This document shows, one piece after another, positions 34,749 through 44,453 of a DNA stretch of 64,000 bases. This DNA is from Charina bottae. Its lineage: Eukaryota; Chordata; Lepidosauria; Squamata; Charinaidae. Under the pieces are notes generated by a model. The model was not told the DNA's origin. It made no database searches and saw only the letters and a program-made list of their open reading frames with translations. The position numbers and the translations under genes are program-made. The first letter of the stretch is position 1. Every line of letters starts with the position of its first letter. The DNA is taken from the NCBI GenBank assembly GCA_023362775.1, contig JALMGJ010000001.1, positions 91,080,501-91,144,500 on the forward strand, in the 5' to 3' direction.

Positions 34749-35017
34749 CAGAGCTTTCCAAAGTGCCGCCGCTGGCGACACACCCGGCGGCAGCGGCGGC
34801 GGTGACACGTGCGCGCACGGCGACGGCGCGGGGGGGCATGCGGCGGCGCGCGCACGGCGGCGGCGCGGGGGGGCGGGTGGCGGCGTGGGGGGGCGGGCGG
34901 CGGCGCACGCGTGCATGGCGGCCGCCGTGCGGCGCTGCTTCCGGGTGGTGTGGCGACACACCACGCTGTGTGTGGCGACACACTTTTGTGTCGCGACACA
35001 CAGTTTGGAAAGCTCTG
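34749..35017. mobile_element. hAT-like CAGRGCTTTCCAAA element, copy 7
   Basis: Perfect duplication CTCCAGAG (34741-34748, 35018-35025). CGG-rich with many CpG and cgcgcgcac runs. Innermost layer of the nest. Confidence 0.9.
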
Positions 35018-35334
35018 CTCCAGAGTAATCCATTTGGAAAGCTCTGTTCTAAGCATTAGGTGATGTCTACAATTCGATCAGATGGAATACATGACTATAG
35101 CAATAATATTATTGCAATTAGTCTAGAGATAGGGGGAAAAAGCCTTTTAAAAAATGGAGTTCTACCCCTGGCCCCCAATCCCAAATATATAATAAAAGAG
35201 GACTTTGATCTCCCCTATCCTCAAAATCTGGCCATTTTTCAAAGGCAGAACCTAGAATTGCCCAGTCTAAAGCAAGGATGCCAGATCAGAAGATACCGGC
35301 CTATATACTTATTGGCTTTTGCCGTTTGATTTGA

Positions 35335-35505
35335 GCTTCCCCACCCCTATTCCCATATCACTGGGTGGCTTTTGGCCAACTATTCTCTTTCAGCCCAAAA
35401 TAACAGGGCTGTTATTGTGGGGATAGAATTCAGGGAGACTCACCAATGTACATTGCCTTGAACTCTCTGAGAAAGATAGGATATTAACAACAACAACAAC
35501 AACAT
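35335..35505 (+). mobile_element. Old tRNA-SINE 3' remnant
   Basis: actgggtggcttttggccaa, tctctttcagcccaaaataa, tgccttgaactctctgagaa then (CAA)n. Diverged member of the older SINE type. Confidence 0.55.
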
Positions 35506-35609
35506 AATCACAAACCACCCTAAGGTACCAGGCAGTGTAAGTGCAAGCATCATCTGTCTCAGTTAAATACAACTAGATTCTACTTAGTCCTCCTGGATTC
35601 CATCCCGAC

Positions 35610-35783
35610 CAGGAGTGTCTGCAGAATATGGCTGGAGGAGGAGGAAAGATGGCAGCCACAATGGGGCAATCCAAGCTCCGCCTGGTGTTTGTTGTAACAC
35701 ACATAAAAACCAGGCAGAGCTTTGATTGCCCTGTTGTGGCCACCATCTTGAATTTGTTTGACCATACTCTGCAGACACCCCTG
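35610..35783. mobile_element. hAT foldback MITE
   Basis: Ends CAGGAGTGTCTGCAGA and TCTGCAGACACCCCTG; arms of about 80 bp pair throughout (aagatggcagccacaatggg with ttgtggccaccatctt). Flanks ATCCCGAC (35602-35609) and ATCCCAAC (35784-35791) are an 8-bp duplication with one change. It could form a long hairpin in EPHX2 pre-mRNA. Confidence 0.82.
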
Positions 35784-35859
35784 ATCCCAACACTAAGAGC
35801 CCCAACTCTCAGACAACCTAGGCAAGATCTACATATACTCTACTCAAAGCTCCGGGTTC

Positions 35860-36421
35860 ACTCCTTATCTTTGGAAAAATTACAATTATGCTTTTCAGCT
35901 CTCTCTATACCTTAGCAGTTTACATTTAAGTAAATGTAGAAAAGCCTTTTGAAAAGCCAGATTAAATGTGTTGCCATCAAATATGTTATACAGCAGACTT
36001 CAAAAGGCTCCCATCTCTCAAAGATGCTCTCCCTGTAATGGTATTGACTTTGAAACCGTGGCTCATATTTTATTGCACTGTGAGTTTTACAAGAGTTTTC
36101 AGCAGGATAGTATTTGGCTTATTTTAAAATCAAGATCAGGAAGATACATTTCTGAATTTGTTAAAATTTAACTCTCAGACAAAAAATCCTAAAATTACAG
36201 CGGCAACAGCCAAATTTTTAACTATGGCTATAAAAAACAAGGTATTTACTAAAAATTAAGTTTGAGTTTTTAAATGTTTCACTGTATATAATATTTATCA
36301 ATACAACATTTAAAAACTCAGTTTATTTTATTTGTTAAACTGTTATCTTACGCTAATTTTTAAAATTATATCTGTACTTTTTTATTTGGGTTTTTTTGGC
36401 TGTAAATAAAAATTATTATTA
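35860..36421 (+). pseudogene. Non-LTR retrotransposon C-terminal fragment
   Basis: The 35968-36171 ORF reads QRCSPCNGIDFETVAHILL then HCEFYKSFQQD: a C-C-H-C knuckle typical of the end of some non-LTR ORFs. The 3' end is AT-rich and closes with gtaaataaaaattattatta, a tail. Clade uncertain. Confidence 0.6.
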
Positions 36422-36956
36422 TAGGCCCTCCTGGAGTGCCATTCAGAACAGACTTTGCCCCCTGGCCACAATCCTCCACTTTATCCACAAGAACACCGTG
36501 TGTAATGAAACCTTGCTGGTGGTTCAGGGCATTTCCATCATTTACCAAGTCAAACTAAGGCATTTTTAAAATTATGACATAATTTGCTTTTAAACAAATG
36601 GTTAATATATTTTAAAAGAAACAAAGAAAGAAGGAAAACAAATTCTCCAGTAAACAGAATGTCAGGAACAAATTTTTCAGCCCCTAGTCTCTTTGGGCTG
36701 AGAGCGCCAATTGGCTCTAATTTCCAATTGCCTGAATGCAGCTATATCATCATTCTCTGCTCTCTGAATAATGGAGCCTTCTCTTGCAAAGCTAAATTGG
36801 ATTACTCTGTAGCCTAGTGGGGCCGTGATTCAGCGCTCAGCCTCAGCAGTATTTCTTCCTAACTCTGCAAGCTGAACTGCTGATAAGATGCGATTGTAGG
36901 AGGCATGTGATGGCTTAGATCAGTGTTTCTCTACCTTGGCAACTTTAAGATGCATG

Positions 36957-37287
36957 TCTATGAAGGTTCTCAGTCATCCAGGTGGAATTGTCTGTAGCTT
37001 GAATCATGTCAACTGGATTTCTATTTTCTCAGTGGAAACGTTTCGCTCCTTATCCAAGGAGCTTCTTCAGTCTGAGCAAAGTTAGTAAGGGAATCCTTAA
37101 ATATGTTGCTGTGTGACCTTACACCTGGGGCTAGGTCATGGTTATTTTGAGATGTTATTTTTATTTCTAAGTCCCTTTATCATCTAAAGAAGGATCGTTA
37201 AGATCACCATGCTGCTGTTGAGCTGGCGAAATGGCCTTAATCTTCCTAGGCACAGAAGACAAAGCAGGGAGGAAAATAGGGGAAAGA
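36957..37287 (-). mobile_element. Penelope-like family A, full single-orientation copy
   Basis: Begins tctatgaaggttctcagtca and ends near ggggaaaga. A 13-bp duplication TTTAAGATGCATG flanks it (36944-36956, 37288-37300) within MITE sequence. The hammerhead-like core at 37028-37076 is in the same strand as EPHX2. No ORF over 60 codons matching a retrotransposon, so it is a short non-autonomous form or a terminal-repeat unit. Confidence 0.75.
37028..37076 (-). ncRNA. hammerhead-like core, sense in EPHX2 intron
   Basis: Minus strand: CTCAGA, CTGAAGA (37064-37070), extra A, stem II GCTCCTT/AAGGAGC with GGAT loop, GAAACG (37039-37044), TT, TCCACTGAG. Stem I can pair GA/TC then CTCA/TGAG across an internal loop. 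It would be transcribed within EPHX2 pre-mRNA. Confidence 0.55.
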
Positions 37288-37350
37288 TTTAAGATGCATG
37301 GACTTCAACTCCCAGACTTGGCTGGGAAATTCTGGGAGTTGAAGACCATG

Positions 37351-37660
37351 CATATAGAACAGAACAGAACAGAACAGAAGAACAGAACAGCTTTATTGGC
37401 CAAGTATGACTAAACATACAAGGAATTTGACTTCAGTGCAAGAGCTCTCAATGTATTAACCTAACAACAAAAAAATAAACAATAATAAATTATACAATCA
37501 AGAAAAGAAAAATTAAAGAATAAATAATACTACAGCTATTTAACTAACACATACTCATATTTAAGGGAGAATTAAGGGACAACAATACTGCATCTGTTAT
37601 CTAGCATATGTTCACATATAACAGAGCATTACCGATCACGTCTTAGCAGTCATGTCTTAT
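37351..37660 (-). mobile_element. LINE 3' end with (GTTCT)n tail
   Basis: On the minus strand it ends ttggccaataaagctgttct followed by repeated GTTCT. Flanking catgcat / catacat may be a 7-bp duplication. Inserted in the MITE at 36921. The clade is not certain. Confidence 0.55.
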
Positions 37661-37789
37661 CATACATCAAAGTTGCCCAGGTTAAGAAACACTGGCTTAG
37701 GTTGTTCATCTCCAGTACTTAACGTGTTCCCTTGGCTGTGGACAGCTCTCTGCATTCGTGCCTACCGTGTTTTCTTTAGTAAGCCAGTA

Positions 37790-37950
37790 TGGTGGAGGGG
37801 CAGGATAGTATACAGTGTTAAGGTGGTGGACGGAGGCTGTGACTGGGGAGGTCCAGGTTCAAATAGCCACTTGACCTTGGGGCTCCCTGAGTGACTTGAA
37901 GTCCAACCTCCTTACAGTGTCGCTATTGCTGTGAGGATAAAGTGAGGGAA
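37790..37950 (+). mobile_element. Old tRNA-SINE remnant
   Basis: gtggtggacggaggctgtga, ggtccaggttcaaatagcca, cttgaccttggggctccctg: diverged head and body of the older SINE type. Confidence 0.5.
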
Positions 37951-38429
37951 GACCCACAAACCCTGCATGTGCATCCTATGTTGTATTTTTTATTTTGTGA
38001 TCTAAAAGAATCTGGGTCACAAGATTCAGGCAAGCCTTATTTTAAAAGGGACAAGCTGAGCTGTTTTTTCCCCTCTTACCTGAAAGGCTCCAACAAGTCT
38101 GCTACTACCCAAATTCCTCAACTGCTTGTTACCTTAAAAGGGATAATTGCTTCAGCTAGTCTGAGCTGGGGCAGTCACATGTTACATTGATTACTATGGT
38201 GACTGATTATTTGTTATCAAGTTAATTTGTATAGAAAAGAGGTATTTTGTTTAAGCCGGCTAGTTATGCTTATCTCAACTTATTCAAATGTAAGTTTTTC
38301 TGCCTGTAGGCCTCTCTGAGGTGAAAGAGATTCCTGTAAATATGTTTTTGTTGTTTTGAATAAATGCAACTATGGCTGTTGTGGGTCTTCCGGGCTGTGT
38401 GGCCGTGTTCTGGAAGTTGTGGTTCCTAA

Positions 38430-38465
38430 CGTTTCGCTAGCATCTGTGACCAGCATCTTCAGAGG
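38430..38465 (-). ncRNA. hammerhead-like core (family B, left arm)
   Basis: Minus: CCT, CTGAAGA, T, stem II GCTGGT/GCTAGC (6 pairs with wobble), GAAACGTT, AGG. Stem I CCT/AGG is a perfect 3-bp pair flanking the core. Confidence 0.6.
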
Positions 38466-38524
38466 GCAGGAGCACAGATAGAAGCAAAATCTCTGTCTAT
38501 CTCTGCTTCTATCTGTGCTCCTGC

Positions 38525-38565
38525 CCTCTGAAGATGCTGGCCACAGATGCTGGCGAAACGTTAGG
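38525..38565 (+). ncRNA. hammerhead-like core (family B, right arm)
   Basis: CCT, CTGAAGA (38528-38534), T, stem II GCTGGC (38536-38541) with GCTGGC (38549-38554; two central G-T pairs), GAAACG (38555-38560), TT, AGG. Stem I CCT/AGG pairs fully. Confidence 0.6.
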
Positions 38566-38693
38566 AACCACAACTTCCAGAACACGGCCACACAGCCCGG
38601 AAGACCCACAACAGCCATTGAACTCCGGCCGTGAAAGCCTTCGACAATACATTAAATGCAACTATATTTTTACTGCAAAAGTTTATTTTTATT

Positions 38694-38694
<1 letters not shown>

Positions 38695-38740
<46 letters not shown>
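38695..38740. repeat. (TC)n microsatellite
   Basis: About 23 perfect TC units; the opposite-strand ORF of Arg-Glu repeats is an artefact. Confidence 0.98.
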
Positions 38741-38741
<1 letters not shown>

Positions 38742-39042
38742 GCTTCTGCAACTCTGCATTTAAAAATAATTATTAATAACATCCTAAAGGAAAGGTGCGA
38801 TAGAAATTTCGTAATAAATAAAACCAGAATTCATCAGAGGAGGAAACAGTGACATAAATGAATTAGTAGTCTGACCTGGAAAAAGGAAGTTACTTAATTC
38901 CACAACCTGCTCTCTACAATGGCCAAAAAGCAGTTCATAATCCTCTCCTAACAAACACAGAAGCAGGCAAACATAGAGAGATTGTATTCACATGTCACAT
39001 TAAGCTGTGATTTGCTGACCAAGCCAGAAATTGTTTTATGGG

Positions 39043-39686
39043 TGTTGGGATCTTCCCCCAGAACACTGTCTGCCCTCCATGTTGTCTTCCCCCAGAACAG
39101 GTAAAGGAAGCCCAATTGTTAAAAGGTTACAAAATAGAATGAGTTTGATAATGCCAGAGATTAAGATGGAAAAGGAAGCCCAACTGCTCAGACAAAGGAT
39201 TCCCTTCCGATTCAATTGGAAAGCTTGGAACACAAAAGGTCAGCTCATTCACAGAACTTAGCCAGGCCATTCAGGTAGACCTTCTTCCCTAGCCAAACAG
39301 ATCTCCATAATCAAATAACAAAATATTCTTTCCAAGGTGCACATTCCAAGTAAGTAGACAAAGCCACAGCCCGCAGGGAACACAGACAGGAAACACAAAC
39401 AGCAGGGGGCCCAACCACAGAGCGCCTCCTCTCAGAAATCCGGCAAATTACACTTCTCTCAAGTTCCTAGGGGGCGGGAACACCTTTGCATAGCAATGAC
39501 CAAGCTCTCCTATATAAATGGCCTGTGAGGGAAATACAGGTGTGGCCACCTTCCAACCAGCATATTCTGTACTTCTGTACTCTGCATGTGCTCTTGGAAA
39601 TAAACCAGCAAACCTCTGTTCCAGCAACTGCCTGCGTCTATTCATTCCCGGCTTGGGACGAACCTTGGTAAGATTTCCTTCTAACA
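39043..39686 (+). mobile_element. Likely solo LTR with TATA box
   Basis: Begins TGTTGGGATCTTCC, ends TTTCCTTCTAACA. TATATAAAT at 39511 and AATAAA at 39599-39604 are about 90 bp apart, as in an LTR U3-R. I find only GGG shared by the flanks, so the target duplication is unconfirmed. No internal coding region. EPHX2 intron. Confidence 0.65.
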
Positions 39687-40906
39687 GGGCCAGCAAGCAT
39701 TAATATTTTCTGAGAAAGCACAATGTTCAGCCAATTCCTATTTTCTCTCTCCATTTTTTCTGCTAGACTCCAGAAGAAATAGACAGACTTGAAAACCAAA
39801 CCTAGAATAAGACAAAACTAGAATTAAAAATCTAAACCTAACAATGAGACACAGTTTGTGGTTTGTTGCAAAATAAATGAATAAATTCCTTATTGAATTG
39901 TCAAGCCAAAAAGCAAATAAACTACATTAGGATTTAGGATTACATGCCAGAGAGATGGAAAAAATCAGGTGAAACTAAAGTTGGGACACTGTATGCATTC
40001 AACTCATCCTCTCATTGATCTGCCTTTTTTAGGTAAGTCCATTTCTCCCTTTCTCTCTGAAACTTAAAAGTATTAAAAGCTATCATAAGCTTTTAAGGAA
40101 AAAGCTTATTATGCAAAAAAAAATATTCCAAAATCCATAACAACAACTAACAGTTCAATCTGCAACCCACTTTGAAATGATACGTACTGCAAACTTCATG
40201 GTTAAAACTTCTGGCCTAATTTTTGGACTTCCTTGCTTCTTCTCTATCCTGTTATTTTGTAATAATGCCTGGGGTTTTTGGTAAATTTTTGCCAAATTCA
40301 AAAGCTTGGAGAATTCACACATCTGTAAACCCTTTGTATTATTTTGATTGGTCCTAATAAAGATATTGCCAAACAATTAATTAAAATATAAAGACACACT
40401 ACATCTCCAGAGGACTATCATCAAAAGAGTAAACCTGAAAGTACTCCCAGTACATTCAGGTAAGCATGAAACATGCAACTTTGTATTTTCACCTACAATG
40501 ATCAGGTTCTATAATAAAGTTACTGTCATGCAGCAGCCAGAATTTCACAGCTATGGAATACATCCATATGCTGATATTATATTGATGATGATGGGGTGAG
40601 CATGGCAGGAATAAGACAGCTATACAACGTAATGTTCACCTGCACTGCACATTAAAAACGCTAATGTGACATCTCTCAAAGGTGTTGGAAAATGTTTCCT
40701 TTACAACAGAAAACAGAGTTTTACCACAATTGACTGTAATTTTAAATTGCTTGGGTATCTAGGAGGTTGGAATCTGACTCATGGGCTACCAGCTGCCTGT
40801 CCTTAGCTAACACTACTAGCATTCCCCCAAAACACTGAAATGGCTAGTAGAGTTGGGCAGCCCCTTGACCTTTTCTATAGGTGTCAAACAGTGCTGCAAG
40901 GACACA
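39687..40906. other. EPHX2 intron, nothing recognised
   Basis: AT-rich; no clear repeat family or exon. Confidence 0.5.
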
Positions 40907-40914
40907 CCCTAACA

Positions 40915-41120
40915 CAGAGCTTTTCAAACTGTGTGTCGGGACACATTAGTGTGTCGGCTGCAGTGTCTGGGTGTGTCACGGCTGCTGCTGCTGCCTCAGA
41001 GCCCTGCCAGGATTCTGCGCAGGTCCTAGTGCCTGGCTTGTGCCCTGCTGTAAGAGTGTGTCGCAAAATGATGCATGTCTAAAAAGTGTGTCACCAACAT
41101 GAAAAGTTTGGAAAGCTCTG
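40915..41120. mobile_element. hAT-like CAGRGCTTTCCAAA element, copy 8
   Basis: Perfect duplication CCCTAACA (40907-40914, 41121-41128). Interior includes agtgtgtcggctgcagtgtc and gcccttgccc-like gcaggtcctagtgcctggct; inverted relative of copy 5. Confidence 0.88.
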
Positions 41121-41128
41121 CCCTAACA

Positions 41129-42500
41129 CAAAGAAAGCAAAGAACAGAGGATGGGGATCTGTGGATCAAGATCCATTTGCATAAGAAAGGCCTAATAATC
41201 AATCAAGAAAACTTGAGCAGCAACTGGGCAATTTCAATAATTCATCTGTTAAATTAAAATTGTGAGCACTGAGGAAAATGACAAGGCAAAGCACTTTTGT
41301 GGTCTAGAAGTTGCTTCTCATCTCCTTATCACTTAATATAAGTGGAGAGGAACTTGATTCATTCTGTCCGCCCCACCCCTCCAGGAAACCATCAGGATTT
41401 CATCTTCAACTAGGGAAAAAAACCCTCTCTTTTTCCAGGAATAGCCAAGACTGGCACAACCTTCTTGGCCAGGACTGGCCACTTTGTGCTGGAGAAGCAG
41501 AATTACAGCTGTCTGGAGAAATTACAATTAGGCAAAGAAATAAGTTTATGGCAGCCTTGCAAGTCTGGGCTTGGGTTCCCAAGTCTAAACCTCTCTTTTA
41601 TATTTTGCCAACGCATATTCACTGTCAAGAAAAAAAGAAAAAGAAAAACCTCCAGCACAGTGTAGCAAGAAGTTCTAAATTATGCAAAATAAAATTGGTT
41701 AGCATTTTCAATCAGTAGAGTGCTGGGGGGCAGGGAGTATCTCAGTCCTCTCCCTCTTTTTCTCTCTGGATTCATCTACAGCTGTACCAACAGAACTACT
41801 GTATGACATTTAATGCATTCCACCAAGCTAGCTTAAACATGGAGTTAGATATGAAATTATTTACATATTAATAAACAAAGCTGGTAAATATTAAAGCAGC
41901 ATTACACCAGCATTCATAACCTTCCCTAACTTGGCCCTATCCTGCAACTCCCATAACTACGTTGTGACCACACTAACAGGTTGGACTGCAAACTGTGTTA
42001 GGCCACATTTGTTATGACTATGTTGCCATTTGTTCACTAATAAATAAGTACAGAGCTGACCGTGGCAACATAAAAGGGCCTTCTTTGGGGATATTTTTCT
42101 AACATCCTACTCTAGCTTATAGCTTTGGAATGTCCTGGTAGACTTCCATCCAAATACTGTACTAAGTGGGTCTGACCCTGATTAACTTTTTTGAGATTAG
42201 CCAAGGTCGGCTAGGTGCTGTTACAGCAAGCATATGTTAAAACGGGCTGACTGATACTTAGGATATCTGACTAGGGAGATAGAAAGCTTGTAAACTAAGG
42301 GACCCCCTTATAAACTGTTCTGTTCTTCCTCTGATCATGAGTTATGGTCAGATGTTCCATTTCTTATATGTCAAGATCAATCTCAAACCCCCTTTCCATC
42401 ATTCTTTAGAAAGGACCCAAGAAGATGGGAGGATCACCCCAAATTTGGTTTCCAGTACAGCCTCATCCTCCCAGCTATACAGTACAAATTAGTACCTTAC
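41129..42500. other. EPHX2 intron, nothing recognised
   Basis: No clear repeat or exon in this stretch. Confidence 0.5.
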
Positions 42501-42509
42501 AGTACTCAC

Positions 42510-42621
42510 TGGCTTTTGGAAGTAGAGCTGATAGTCAAAAATAGGAATGGCTTCCAGCTTTTTCATAATATCCACTCCAGGTTTTGAAGGAAAATAGGGC
42601 GTATTTAATCCAGCCACTGCC
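42510..42621 (-). CDS. EPHX2: EPHX2 exon with first lid tyrosine
   Basis: Acceptor tgttgttttag, donor gtgagt. One base completes Lys, then AVAGLNTPYFPSKPGVDI and LEAIPIFDYQLYFQKP. The Tyr of FDYQLYF aligns with human Tyr383, which with Tyr466 holds and activates the epoxide. 112 bp; ends at a codon boundary. Confidence 0.96.
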
Positions 42622-42890
42622 CTAAAACAACATAGCAAGAAATTAGGGAGGAGGGGAGGAAAAATGAGGTGAGGGCTTTGATACATAATGCACACATCCA
42701 GAGAGGCAGCCTTCTGTGCCTGATGCTACAACAAACAATTAATTAAAAAAGTGTCTTGGGTATCTTAAATACAATTAAATGCACTAGATTAAACAGCAAT
42801 GACAAAATTACTGAAGAATTATCACTTTATGTAGTGTACCCAAAGAACTATTTGAGGCAGGGATGGTGGTAGAAAATGTATTAGGATAGT

Positions 42891-42981
42891 GCTTCCCAAC
42901 TTGGTGGCCTTCAGTTGTGCAGAATTGGCACTCTGGGTATTATAGTGCCAGGACATCTGAAGGCACCAGGTTGGGGAAGGT
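42891..42981. mobile_element. Diverged hAT MITE
   Basis: agtgcttcccaacttggtgg and ggcaccaggttggggaagg are inverted ends around ctctgggtattatagtgcca. Short and decayed; target duplication not clear. Confidence 0.5.
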
Positions 42982-43232
42982 AGGGGTAGAGGTAGATTAG
43001 CAGTGGATTAGTAGTGCATTAAATTTTCCATACAATCATGAACCTGACAGAGTGTCACAGCAAGACATTACATTAGCCTAACATGGTGGGGAGTGGGATG
43101 GAGGCAAACAGAAGAGAGAGACCCTGTAGACATCTCTACAGGTTCTAAAGACATATATAGGGAGCCAATATGGATAGTGATTAAAGTGGTTGAACTAGGC
43201 TTAGAAGAAAGTCCCAGTTTCAGGTCTATCTA

Positions 43233-43480
43233 GAGCCAGTTTGGTCTAGTGGTTAAGGTGCTGGGCTAGAAACCAGGAGTCTGTGAGTTCTAGTCCCACC
43301 TTAGGCATGAAAGCCGGCTGGGTGACCTTGGGCCAGTCCCTCTCTCTCAGCCCAACTCACCTCACAGGGTTGTTGTTGTGGGAAAAATAGGAGGAGGAAG
43401 GAGTATTAGGTATGTTCACCACCTTGAGTTATTTATAAAAATAATAAAGGCGGGATAAAAATTAAATAAATAAATAAATA
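43233..43480 (+). mobile_element. tRNA-derived SINE, full length (reference copy)
   Basis: gagccagtttggtctagtgg (A box), gagttctagtcccacc (B box), gaaagccggctgggtgacct, ctcagcccaactcacctcac, agggttgttgttgtggg, aggagtattaggtatgttca, ccttgagttatttataaaaa, ggcgggataaaa, (AAAT)n. This is the complete structure against which the other copies were judged. Confidence 0.92.
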
Positions 43481-43489
43481 TATTCCCAA

Positions 43490-43650
43490 CAAGGAACACT
43501 CAATGGATGACATTGAGAGAGAGCTGTCAATCTCTTTCTACCCAATCTACCCCACAAGTTTCTTGTTGTGGGGTGGGACAGGCTGAAGGAAGGGGTTCTG
43601 TATACTTCACCTTGAGCTCCTGGAGGAAAGCTGGGATATAAATCCAACAA
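43490..43650 (+). mobile_element. Old tRNA-SINE 3' remnant
   Basis: caatctaccccacaagtttc, ttgttgtggggtgggacagg, caccttgagctcctggagga, aagctgggatataaatcc: older SINE tail directly behind the young copy. Confidence 0.6.
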
Positions 43651-43866
43651 ATCAATCAATATCAGATGACTATAGGTTCCTTGCGTAAAAACGGAATACA
43701 AGTATAATATTAATTAGCCAAAAAGCAGGGGTTATCAGGACCCTGACATGCTGGGAAAGTTTAGGCAAGTAAAAATCAGTGCTCTCAAAACCAGTGAATG
43801 GGGAACACAAGGAAGGGTATTATTGTATGAATATGGTTGTGCTGGATTAGATACGTAGCTCTAGAT

Positions 43867-44008
43867 CAGAGCTTTCCAAACTGTGTGTCGGGACACGTTA
43901 CTGTGTCGGGAGCTCACTCCGCACGCAGGGCTAGGGATTTGAACCTCCGAACTTGTGATCTTCCGATCGACAAGCCTGGCGTCTTACCCGCTGAGCCACC
44001 ACGCCCCC
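43867..44008. mobile_element. Chimera: hAT-like copy 9 end fused to Sauria SINE head
   Basis: 43867-43907 is the left end CAGAGCTTTCCAAACTGTG to actgtgtcggg. It switches to minus-strand Sauria SINE (agctcactccgcacgcaggg through ctgagccaccacgcccc). CGGG at the joint is shared by both parents. Neither partner is complete. Confidence 0.8.
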
Positions 44009-44306
44009 TAAGCAGCAGACTTAAGACAAATTTTCATGGGTTCTTCTAATTAAAATTAATAAAAATAAAAATGGAATTTGATATGAAAAAGGCTGAAAGT
44101 TACCAACTAAACAGAATAGGCTAGATTCCCCTTCCCCATATATTTAATTTTGTTACAGCTAAGTATGTACTGTATACTATAAGTTACAGAACTATAAGTA
44201 TGGACTGCACTTCTGCTCACAACTCCAGGTGATCAGCACCGTTTGGGTGTTTGATGCATCACCATCATACATTTTGCATGCAAATGTCACAGAGAAATTC
44301 ACTTAC

Positions 44307-44392
44307 TTGACCCGCTCTGGGTAAAAGAGAGCCATATTCCACACTGTGGCACCACCCCAATCATGACCAATGAATGTAGCCTGAACAATGCT
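44307..44392 (-). CDS. EPHX2: EPHX2 nucleophile exon
   Basis: Soluble epoxide hydrolase opens epoxides, notably fatty-acid epoxides, to diols in cytosol and peroxisome. Acceptor ccttttttttctttctag, donor AA|gtaagt. Reads SIVQATFIGHDWGG then ATVWNMALFYPERV plus two bases. The Asp of GHDWGG aligns with human Asp335, the nucleophile at the alpha/beta-hydrolase elbow. 86 bp. It joins in phase to the exon at 42510. Upstream exons were not found; a (GGAA)n run lies 60 bases before the acceptor on this strand. Confidence 0.96.
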
Positions 44393-44453
44393 CTAGAAAG
44401 AAAAAAAAGGATAAATTAAGGGTTCATTTCTTCCTGTAAGCACAGTTAGTCCG

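Larger units (their letters stand above)
33000..35028 (-). mobile_element. L1 LINE 3' portion, inserted in hAT copy 6
   Basis: The poly-A end appears as T-rich sequence at 32999-33025. An 18-bp target duplication TTTGGAAAGCYCTGTTCT is seen at 32982-32999 and 35033-35050. Coding remains lie at 33951-34580. A solo LTR (33509-33903) and hAT copy 7 (34749-35017) are inserted within it. Terminal 'taatcca' at 35026-35032 is its 5' edge; exact boundary within a few bases. Confidence 0.82.
36921..37694. mobile_element. hAT MITE (CAGTGTTTCTC) split by two retroelements
   Basis: Left arm 36921-36956 and middle 37288-37350 (gacttcaactcccagactt, gctgggaaattctgggagtt) plus right arm 37661-37694 (cagg-ttaagaaacactg) rebuild the MITE of 6613. 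Duplications: GCTTAGAT (36913-36920) and GCTTAGGT (37695-37702). Insertions: Penelope-like 36957-37287 and a LINE tail 37351-37660. Confidence 0.85.
38374..38652. mobile_element. Penelope-like family B palindrome
   Basis: Arms ggctgttgtgggtcttccgg (38374-) and ccggaagacccacaacagcc (ending 38616) are inverted, with an AGA/TCT-rich centre; a one-sided end attgaactccggccgtgaaa, gccttcgacaatacat follows. A perfect 13-bp duplication TAAATGCAACTAT (38361-38373, 38653-38665) marks one complete insertion. Family is widespread in amniotes. Both arms carry hammerhead-like cores. Confidence 0.82.

Noticed and set aside
34704..35063. Overlapping Arg/Ala/Pro-rich ORFs on both strands
   Set aside because: CGG-rich interior of hAT copy 7; composition alone keeps the frames open. 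The same holds at 25861-26350 and 54141-54468.
38561..38782. ORF with RE repeats
   Set aside because: Translation of the (TC)n microsatellite.
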